8,838 nt of DNA from Syntrophomonadaceae bacterium (GTDB lineage Bacteria > Bacillota > Dethiobacteria > DTU022): the NCBI GenBank assembly GCA_007127255.1, contig SKZS01000154.1, positions 1-8,838 of the forward strand, written 5' to 3'. The notes under the pieces are model-generated. The model searched no databases, was not told where the DNA came from, and saw only the letters and a program-made list of their open reading frames with translations. Every line of letters starts with the position of its first letter. Positions within the stretch are counted from its first letter, which is position 1. A program made the translations under genes and the position numbers. Positions 1 through 5,966 of this stretch are shown here, in pieces.

Positions 1-1212
1 AGTATCGGCATGCCCTCCCGAACCGCCCATAACCCGGCCATCAGAACCAGTGTGAACATTTACATTAAAGTCAGTATCTACCTCGATAGCGCTTAAAATC
101 ATTGCATCAAGCCTGTTTACGGCACAACCCTTATTGTGCGGGTTGGCATAACGATTTGATGAAATTTCCACATGCCGGGGATTGTTCCGCAGGGAATCGA
201 TTGCTTTTTGATCAAAGCTCTGTGTGTCAAGGACCGCCTTGAAGTAACCTTCTTGCAGCAGATCGGCCATAAGCCCGGTAACCCCACCCATACCGAATGA
301 ACCGCTAACTTTATGTCGTTCCATTTTTTCACGCAGGTATCCTGCTGCAGCCAGCGAAGCACCTCCGGTTCCGGTTTGAAAAGAAATACCTTCTTTTAAG
401 AGACCGGATGCTTCGATCACATCAACAGCCCACTGCGCCAGCTGCAGGCGGAGAGGATCTTTCACCGCCTTTACAGCTCCTGTTGTAATTCCAGTAGGAT
501 CACCTGCATTTTCAACCTTTACAACATAGTCAACCATAGTTTCATCAACACTGGCGGGAACCAGGGGATACTTTTGCAGGTTGTCAGTGAGCACTACAGT
601 TTTACGGGCATACTGGCAGTCGGTAATACAGTATCCCAGGGAGCCACAGGCTGACGAACCGCTTACTCCATTAAAATTGCCGGCCTCATCGGCAGCAGAA
701 GCGGCAATAAAAGCTATGTCGATAGATTCTTCTCCCGCTATGATAGCGCGATCACGACCACCATGAGTTCTGAAGATAACCGGAAAAGGAAATGCGCCAT
801 AAGTCATTGCCTCGGCAACAGGACCAAGCATATAATTACAGGAAAGTCCATTCACTACCCCATTTTTAATGTGCTCGACCAGGGGCGCATGAACGGGGAA
901 AACTGAGCTTAAGGCTACCTTCAGGCCTCTTAAACCCATTTTTGCGGCAGCAGCAAGAACCAGGTTGCCCACCCTGTCGCCATTGCGATAATGATGGTGA
1001 AAAGATACGGTCATCCCATCTTCCAGGCCGCATTCCTTAATTGCCGTCTCCACATCAGGAAGCAGTTTCTGTTCTCCCTGAAGAGTTTTTCCTGCGGGCA
1101 CCTTCATATTACCGGGCAGTGGTGCGGCGCCATGAGGAGACCTGTAAGGCACTATTTCTTTGTAACCTTTTATTCTTTCAGGAATGGCCCTGCCTGCCCC
1201 GTTAACTATCAT
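1..1212 (-). CDS. citF: Citrate lyase alpha subunit (citrate:acetyl-ACP transferase), C-terminus cut by window edge
   Basis: This is the CoA-transferase-like subunit of citrate lyase. It swaps citrate for acetate on the acyl carrier protein so that CitE can cleave citryl-ACP. The 404 visible residues run without a stop from ATG at 1212 to the window edge; the family is about 510 residues long, so roughly the last 100 lie outside. Motifs read on the minus strand that match CitF are MTVSFHHHYRNGD near residue 66, HAPLVEHIKNGVVNG, FQTGTGGASLAAAGY, HVEISSNRYAN, and GSDGRVMGGSGGHADT at the visible end. The start overlaps the end of citE by 11 bases, which is typical translational coupling. No citD lies upstream; whether one lies downstream cannot be seen. 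A citramalate- or methylcitrate-specific relative is possible, but the family call is firm. Confidence 0.95.
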   Translation of the reverse strand, partial: MIVNGAGRAIPERIKGYKEIVPYRSPHGAAPLPGNMKVPAGKTLQGEQKLLPDVETAIKECGLEDGMTVSFHHHYRNGDRVGNLVLAAAAKMGLRGLKVALSSVFPVHAPLVEHIKNGVVNGLSCNYMLGPVAEAMTYGAFPFPVIFRTHGGRDRAIIAGEESIDIAFIAASAADEAGNFNGVSGSSACGSLGYCITDCQYARKTVVLTDNLQKYPLVPASVDETMVDYVVKVENAGDPTGITTGAVKAVKDPLRLQLAQWAVDVIEASGLLKEGISFQTGTGGASLAAAGYLREKMERHKVSGSFGMGGVTGLMADLLQEGYFKAVLDTQSFDQKAIDSLRNNPRHVEISSNRYANPHNKGCAVNRLDAMILSAIEVDTDFNVNVHTGSDGRVMGGSGGHADT

Positions 1213-2059
1213 TATTTACATCCCCGCCTGCCAACTCGATTATCCGCCTGGCCCTGGTAACTACCGGGGCATCGATCATCGCCCCGTCCATGGTCACAAC
1301 ACCACGTCCCAGGCTCCTGGCCTCTTCAGCGGCCTTCAAAATAAGCCGGGCTTCTTCAAGCTCTTCGGGGTCCGGTTGAAATAATTTCCGGATCACAGGA
1401 ACCTGGCGAGGAGAAAGAGCAGTTTTGGCTGTAAACCCGATTTCCCTGGCCCTGAATGTATCGCTGCGCAGGCCTTCCAGGTCATCAATTTTCAGGTAGG
1501 GAGTATCAATCGGTTGAACAGCCGCGGCGCAGGCAGCAAGGACAAGCTTATGCCTGGCATGCTCAATTTCTTTTCCCCCCGGTGTCCGCCTTAAATTCAT
1601 TTCAACAGCAAGGTCTTCAGCTCCCAGCATGGCCCCTATAACCCGTGATGAAGATAAAATTGTATCATATGCAAGTTGTAAACCGCGGGCAGTTTCAATC
1701 TGGCAGATAATGCAGACATCGGCTTCACCAAGAAGTTGTTCGGTTAACTGCACCTCTGCCGGTTCGGCCTTGGGAATCAGAATAGCATTGATCACTTCTC
1801 CAAAGCGCCTCACCATGGTTATATCTTCTGTTCCCCAGGGCGATGACAATGCATTAACACGAACAACCAGCTCCTTATTTCCAGGGAATCCCTCAGCCAG
1901 GGCTTGCTCGACAAGCAGGCGGCTGCTTTCTTTTTTTTCTGCAGCCACCGCATCTTCCAGATCAAAGATCAGGGTGTCGGCAGAAGATTCCGCAGCTTTT
2001 TTGAAGAAATCAGGTCTGTCCCCGGGGACAAACAGCAGTACTGTCCGCAAGCTCTTCAT
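1202..2059 (-). CDS. citE: Citrate lyase beta subunit (citryl-ACP lyase)
   Basis: This 285-residue protein belongs to the HpcH/HpaI aldolase TIM-barrel family and matches CitE in length. It cleaves citryl-ACP to acetyl-ACP and oxaloacetate in the cytoplasm. Visible motifs are VPGDRP (11-16), DLEDAV (33-38), RVNA (67-70), PKAE (96-99), IETARGL (121-127), GAEDLA (146-151) and SPRQ (216-219). E122 and D149 are the expected Mg2+ ligands. The stretch RRTPGGKE after GAEDLA fits true citrate lyase beta better than malyl-CoA lyase, and the adjacent citF supports this. The frame stays open to an ATG at 2182, but the conserved N-terminus begins at the ATG at 2059, which has GGAGGG nine bases upstream (2069-2074). 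The longer version would overlap the flavoprotein gene by over 100 bases. Substrate could be a citrate analogue such as citramalate. Confidence 0.95.
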   Translation of the reverse strand: MKSLRTVLLFVPGDRPDFFKKAAESSADTLIFDLEDAVAAEKKESSRLLVEQALAEGFPGNKELVVRVNALSSPWGTEDITMVRRFGEVINAILIPKAEPAEVQLTEQLLGEADVCIICQIETARGLQLAYDTILSSSRVIGAMLGAEDLAVEMNLRRTPGGKEIEHARHKLVLAACAAAVQPIDTPYLKIDDLEGLRSDTFRAREIGFTAKTALSPRQVPVIRKLFQPDPEELEEARLILKAAEEARSLGRGVVTMDGAMIDAPVVTRARRIIELAGGDVNNDS

Positions 2060-2068
2060 TATCTTTTT

Positions 2069-2074
2069 CCCTCC
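2069..2074 (-). promoter_or_regulatory. Ribosome binding site deciding the citE start
   Basis: On the minus strand GGAGGG sits nine bases before ATG 2059, just after the flavoprotein stop codon (2079-2081). It supports the 285-residue CitE start over the upstream in-frame ATG at 2182. Confidence 0.8.
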
Positions 2075-2078
2075 TTTA

Positions 2079-3668
2079 TCAATCAGGCTTTGGAGTATAG
2101 TCAGGGAGCAGAACAGGGGATTGCCGCTCTTCGGAAACTCCCAGTTCACTGAGCTGAGCATGCCATTTGCCAAGATGCTCAACGGTCAGGTATTCCGGTG
2201 CAGCTGTCTCCCCGTTTGCCTCCAGTGCCCGCCTGGCGGCGCGCCTGCCGTAAACAAAAATATCGAGCAAGCTGTTTCCTGCCAATCGATTTTTACCCTG
2301 GATCCCGCCTGCCACTTCGCCGGCAGCGTATAACCCGGGTAGGGATGTTTCCGCCTGCGGCGTAATCAAAAGACCGCCATTCTGGTAATGCTGGGTAGGG
2401 TAAACGAGAATCGGCTCATTTTGAATGTCAATATCATACTTTTTAAAGCGCTGATAAATGCCAACGAAATGATTTTTTATATCAGCAATCAGTGGGGTGT
2501 CGAGCCAGACTCCTTCAGAACCGGTGGGTGTGAACACACCGTTCCCCCTTTCAGAGCATTCCCTGATGCAGGCTGAAGCACAGGTATCACGGCACTCCAA
2601 TTCATTAATAAATCTTTCGCCCGACACATTGACAAGATGAGCGCCATGGCCGCGCATCACCTCGGTAATCAACTGCCCCAGTAACTGCTCCGGCCAAACA
2701 GTACCGGTGGGATGATACTGTATACTGTCCATATGCAGCATTTTAGCTCCTGCCCGGTAAGCAACTACCAGGCCGTCCGCGGTAGCGCCATAATGGTTGG
2801 TAGTGGGAAATCCCTGGATATGCAGGCGCCCGATCCCTCCCGAGGCCATGATTACTGCTTTTGCCTGCACCACAATAAATGACGATGTCTCCATATTGTA
2901 CAGCACCGCACCTCTGCAGGCGCCATTTTGATCCAAAACCAGGTCTACAACAGGAGAAAACTCGAGGCAGGGGATTTGCCGATCACGCAATTCATCACGC
3001 AAAACACGCATTATCTCAAGGCCGGTCAAGTCTTTACAGGAAAGCATGCGCTTGCGTGAATGCCCCCCGCAATGATTAACCTTTAGGCTGCCATCCGATT
3101 CGTAATCGAACATTACACCCAGCTCCATAAGCCAGGCAGCAATTTCCGGCCCATCCATTACCAGGGCCTTGACCAACTCCGGAACATTGGTATAATGGCC
3201 GCCGCCGATTGTATCGATAAAATGCATGTAAGGGTTATCTTCGGGACGGACTGGAGAACACATCCCTCCTTCCGCCATCAGGGTATTAGCATCACCTAAA
3301 CGCAGCTTTGTGACCATTAAAACTTCAGCGCCACCGGCATGGGCGGTAAGGGCGGCAGAACAGCCGGCTCCTCCCCCGCCAACTATTAATATATCGGTAG
3401 TATACCCCGGTGCGGAGAGGTTGAGATCTTCCGGATTAAAGATACTGTACGATTCCAGGGCTTTTGCAAGCTCTACCGGCACCCGATCCCCCTTGTTTGA
3501 ACCAAGGCGCAATGCAGCCATTCCTTCGGGCCGGTAATCAGGATGAAAATTAGATATAAGCTCGGTTCTTTCGGCATCATTGAGACGCGCTATCTCCTGG
3601 GTATTTCTAAATGCCCTGGTTTCTTTAACCATGTTTAATGTTTGATCATAATGGGACGGATAACCCAT
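2079..3668 (-). CDS. Fumarate reductase/succinate dehydrogenase-family FAD subunit with N-terminal extension
   Basis: This 529-residue flavoprotein reduces or oxidises the C=C bond of a dicarboxylate-type acid. It carries a dinucleotide-binding GGGGAG (97-102), GGHSRKR (201-207), QYHPTG with H319, TEVMRG with R339, a capping-domain RD motif with R360, PTQHY with H427, and NRLAGNSL with R461. R360 aligns with the catalytic arginine of E. coli FrdA (R287). All key active-site residues are therefore present. Three things are odd. N128 replaces the histidine that binds FAD covalently in FrdA/SdhA, as in non-covalent relatives such as L-aspartate oxidase. About 90 residues precede the FAD domain, and I do not recognise them. 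C359, C363, C367 and C371 are spaced every four residues beside R360. The usual SdhA C-terminal helical domain is mostly missing. The neighbouring Fe-S gene ends 12 bases upstream, and no membrane anchor is encoded. Substrate could be fumarate, aconitate/tricarballylate or mesaconate. Confidence 0.9.
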   Translation of the reverse strand: MGYPSHYDQTLNMVKETRAFRNTQEIARLNDAERTELISNFHPDYRPEGMAALRLGSNKGDRVPVELAKALESYSIFNPEDLNLSAPGYTTDILIVGGGGAGCSAALTAHAGGAEVLMVTKLRLGDANTLMAEGGMCSPVRPEDNPYMHFIDTIGGGHYTNVPELVKALVMDGPEIAAWLMELGVMFDYESDGSLKVNHCGGHSRKRMLSCKDLTGLEIMRVLRDELRDRQIPCLEFSPVVDLVLDQNGACRGAVLYNMETSSFIVVQAKAVIMASGGIGRLHIQGFPTTNHYGATADGLVVAYRAGAKMLHMDSIQYHPTGTVWPEQLLGQLITEVMRGHGAHLVNVSGERFINELECRDTCASACIRECSERGNGVFTPTGSEGVWLDTPLIADIKNHFVGIYQRFKKYDIDIQNEPILVYPTQHYQNGGLLITPQAETSLPGLYAAGEVAGGIQGKNRLAGNSLLDIFVYGRRAARRALEANGETAAPEYLTVEHLGKWHAQLSELGVSEERQSPVLLPDYTPKPD

Positions 3669-3680
3669 TGGAACTCCCCC

Positions 3681-4358
3681 TTAGATACCTTCAATATCTC
3701 TTTCAGCGTATAATTTTTGCAATTTTTCCTGTTCTTCTTCCAGTAAGGCATCGATCTGCTGATCATAAACTCCCTGCTCAACTTCCCTGATCCTTGTTCC
3801 GACATAATCAGGACGGGGAAGCATGAAATAAGCGTACAACCGCCTTGCAGCCATGGCTATATTATAGGGAACCATCTGGGCCAGGCAGCGGGAAGCACAG
3901 AGCCCGCACATCACGCAATCGAAAGACAGCTCTGCAACTGCAGCCAGATTACCCCTCTGAGCTTCAGCGATTATATCCATAACCGGCAGATCCTGGGGGC
4001 ATATCTTGGTACAGGCACTGCAGCCAAGACAGCGGTACATTTCGGGATACATTTTTTGCAGCTCCTGCTTCGGGTCTTTAACCAATTTGATGTCATATAA
4101 AACTTTTTGCGCCGGGTAATAGGGCAATATGGCGATATCCATGCCTTTTTCTACCCTGGTCTGACAGGCCAGGCCTACCTTGATCTGATGATCACCGGGA
4201 ACCCTGTAAACGGAAGCACAGGCACCGCAAAACCCTCCCCTGCAGCCGCAACCCCGAACCAGGCGATATCCCGAGTACTCGACAGCACCCATAATTGTTA
4301 CCCCTTCTGGAACCAGGTATTGTTTGCCTGAATAGTAAATTGGAATTAATTCGGCCAT
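3681..4358 (-). CDS. Iron-sulfur electron-transfer subunit with one 2Fe-2S and two 4Fe-4S motifs
   Basis: This 225-residue protein is the probable electron-transfer partner of the flavoprotein encoded 12 bases downstream. An N-terminal ferredoxin-like domain has C39-x4-C44-x2-C47 and a later C65, the SdhB/FrdB-type 2Fe-2S pattern; C37 is an extra cysteine. Two classical ferredoxin motifs follow: C110-x2-C113-x2-C116-x3-C120-Pro and C148-x2-C151-x2-C154-x3-C158. Standard SdhB/FrdB has 2Fe-2S, 4Fe-4S and 3Fe-4S clusters, so the third site differs here. The C-terminus (about 190-220) is charged and probably helical. There is no membrane segment or signal peptide, so the protein should be cytoplasmic. 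AAAGGAAGTG lies just upstream of ATG 4358. The electron partner (ferredoxin, NAD(P)H enzyme or quinone) is not shown by this window. Confidence 0.88.
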   Translation of the reverse strand: MAELIPIYYSGKQYLVPEGVTIMGAVEYSGYRLVRGCGCRGGFCGACASVYRVPGDHQIKVGLACQTRVEKGMDIAILPYYPAQKVLYDIKLVKDPKQELQKMYPEMYRCLGCSACTKICPQDLPVMDIIAEAQRGNLAAVAELSFDCVMCGLCASRCLAQMVPYNIAMAARRLYAYFMLPRPDYVGTRIREVEQGVYDQQIDALLEEEQEKLQKLYAERDIEGI

Positions 4359-4396
4359 TTATGTCACTTCCTTTATTCAGTATTATAAACTTTTAA

Positions 4397-5731
4397 TCAG
4401 TCAAAAAGAATTCCGAGATGTTCAAGATACTCCAGTTTCTCCAGGTGATCCAGAGTGCGTTTAACTTTATCTTTAGGCCAGGTAAGGCCGGCAAGCTTCT
4501 TAAACTTGCTTTTAATTTCTTCGTCCGTTGCCGGGTTTTCCGGATCGCCGCGGGGATAATCGGTACGGGCTTCTATATATTGACCGTTTTTTAGGGTTAC
4601 CTCGATAACTGCAGCCCAACAATCGGGATATATTTTTTCAAGCTCCGGATCGGCTATCACGGAACAGCGTTCGCCCACTTCGATAATCTCAGGGTTTAAA
4701 GGAAAAGAAAAATCAAAACTGTTTAAATCAAGCCTGCCTTCAACCAGGGCTGCAGCCAGACAAAAGGGCAGGCTAAATTTTGCTTTATAAGGAGTTGTAT
4801 ATTTTAACTCGCCAACCAGGTCCTTTGCATGCGCATAGGTCCTTATGGTGATCCTGTCTATATCGGAGGGCTTAAGTCCCTCGGAAGCCAACTGCAAAGC
4901 CAGGTCGACTCCGCTGTGAGTATGACGGCAGGATGGATATATTTTATAGCTGTTCCCGAGAATACGGTAATCTTCGTTCAAACCGGCAACAGCTTTATCC
5001 GGAAAATACTCGCTGGCTGTAGCCTTAAAAAACCCTTTTTCCCCTTCCAAAATACACTTTGCCCCTGTGAAGTTCTGCTCGGCAAGCTGCACGGCAAGCA
5101 AGCCGTTCATAGCCGCTTTTCCGGGATGAAGATGCTTGGTCATCGCTCCATCCTGAAGAAATTCCCATAATCCCGAAGCCTGAGACCCGGCATTACCAAG
5201 GGCATCGATAACCTGGTCTGCTGTCAGGGAGTAAATTTTTGCAGCTGCGATAGCAGCTCCAAATGTTCCACAGGTAGCTGTAGTGTGCCAGTAGTAATAA
5301 TGAGATGGGGTTACCGCTTCAGCGATTCGAATACCCACTTCAAAGCCGGCCACTACGGCGGCAATTAATTCATGCCCTGATGCTCCCCGTTCTTCGGCTG
5401 AAGCAACAGCAGCGGAAATAATTGGCGCTGCAGGATGGAAGATTGAACTGCGATGTAAATCATCCAGTTCCAGGATGTGGCAGGATGTCCCGTTAAGCAG
5501 GGCAGCATTGAGGGCTGAACTCTTTTCATCAAAACCTATCAGTGTGGCCTGTTCATTGCCACCCGCCCGCCTAACAACATCGGCCATTTTAACTGCCGGG
5601 GGTTCTTTTGAACCGGCCAAAACCGAACCAAGCCAGTCTGTAACCGCTGTCCGGCTTGCTTCGACTACTGCTGCAGGAAGATTCTCAAAGCAAAGGCCAA
5701 CTGTAAAATCTGCAATTGTTCTTGATAGCAT
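4397..5731 (-). CDS. MmgE/PrpD-family dehydratase/hydratase (2-methylcitrate dehydratase-like)
   Basis: This is a complete 444-residue member of the MmgE/PrpD family, which includes 2-methylcitrate dehydratase (PrpD), cis-aconitate decarboxylase and iminodisuccinate epimerase. Family motifs are LDDLH (89-93) followed by HPAAP (99-103), YYWHTTATCGTFGAA (146-160), MTKHLHPGKAAMNG (197-210), IYPSCRHTHSGVDLAL (264-279) and YTTPYKAKFSLPFCLAAAL (311-329). The conserved His and Lys residues of the active site appear intact. It is the first gene of the minus-strand operon, with AGGAAAGG (about 5734-5741) before ATG 5731, and ends 38 bases before the Fe-S gene. With citrate lyase downstream, interconversion of citrate (or methylcitrate) and an aconitate is the likeliest role. 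Family members differ in chemistry, so decarboxylase or epimerase activity cannot be ruled out. The symbol prpD is withheld because no methylcitrate synthase or lyase is nearby. Confidence 0.9.
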   Translation of the reverse strand: MLSRTIADFTVGLCFENLPAAVVEASRTAVTDWLGSVLAGSKEPPAVKMADVVRRAGGNEQATLIGFDEKSSALNAALLNGTSCHILELDDLHRSSIFHPAAPIISAAVASAEERGASGHELIAAVVAGFEVGIRIAEAVTPSHYYYWHTTATCGTFGAAIAAAKIYSLTADQVIDALGNAGSQASGLWEFLQDGAMTKHLHPGKAAMNGLLAVQLAEQNFTGAKCILEGEKGFFKATASEYFPDKAVAGLNEDYRILGNSYKIYPSCRHTHSGVDLALQLASEGLKPSDIDRITIRTYAHAKDLVGELKYTTPYKAKFSLPFCLAAALVEGRLDLNSFDFSFPLNPEIIEVGERCSVIADPELEKIYPDCWAAVIEVTLKNGQYIEARTDYPRGDPENPATDEEIKSKFKKLAGLTWPKDKVKRTLDHLEKLEYLEHLGILFD

Positions 5732-5762
5732 GAGCCTTTCCTTTCATTAAAAAGCAATTTGT

Positions 5763-5787
5763 CCCGGGGGAAATGTAAAAACCCGGG
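5763..5787. repeat. Paired CCCGGG palindromes in the leader of the left operon
   Basis: CCCGGGGG occurs at 5763-5770 and again at 5782-5789, a 19-base period, in an otherwise AT-rich leader. Each core CCCGGG is self-complementary, so the two can also pair with each other as a 6-bp GC stem with a 13-base loop in the transcript. This could be an operator pair or a leader hairpin. There is no clear U-run after it in the minus direction, so a terminator is unlikely. Confidence 0.4.
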
Positions 5788-5852
5788 GGGAGCTATTTGT
5801 TTTTCTATTCTAACTATTGGCTATCAGCAGTATTAATTCCTTCACCTCACAG

Positions 5853-5881
5853 CATAAAGTTCATCCGGTATGAGCATTCAA
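5853..5881 (-). promoter_or_regulatory. Weak candidate promoter for the dehydratase-citrate lyase operon
   Basis: On the minus strand TTGAAT (5876-5881) lies 17 bases before TTTATG (5853-5858); a TATGCT at 5851-5856 overlaps. Matches to the sigma-A consensus are only partial, so the site is tentative. One copy of the ATCCGGTAT repeat lies in its spacer. Confidence 0.3.
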
Positions 5882-5922
5882 CTCTGCTGAAAATCACTTG
5901 ACAGAGAATCCTTATCCGGTAT
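5863..5922 (+). repeat. Nine-base direct repeat ATCCGGTAT, two copies 51 bp apart
   Basis: Identical ATCCGGTAT copies lie at 5863-5871 and 5914-5922. The second runs into the -10 region of the rightward promoter, and the first sits in the spacer of the candidate leftward promoter. The 51-bp offset is close to five helical turns. They may be binding sites for a shared regulator, but no regulator gene is in the window. Confidence 0.4.
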
Positions 5923-5927
5923 AGAAT
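5898..5927 (+). promoter_or_regulatory. Sigma-A-type promoter for the BCCT transporter
   Basis: A perfect -35 TTGACA (5898-5903) is followed after 18 bases by TAGAAT (5922-5927); an alternative TATAGA (5920-5925) gives a 16-base spacer. Transcription would begin around 5934, leaving a leader of about 30 bases before the transporter start. Confidence 0.7.
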
Positions 5928-5966
5928 ATGTTTCGTTAAAAATTAGTTTCCGGGGAGAAGATCTTT

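Noticed and set aside
2060..2182. N-terminal extension of CitE starting at ATG 2182
   Set aside because: It would overlap the flavoprotein gene by over 100 bases, and family alignment and the GGAGGG site both favour ATG 2059.
1629..2333. Plus-strand open frame of 234 codons across citE and the flavoprotein gene
   Set aside because: It lies antisense to two well-supported genes, has no recognisable domain or ribosome binding site, and crosses their junction. It is a shadow frame.
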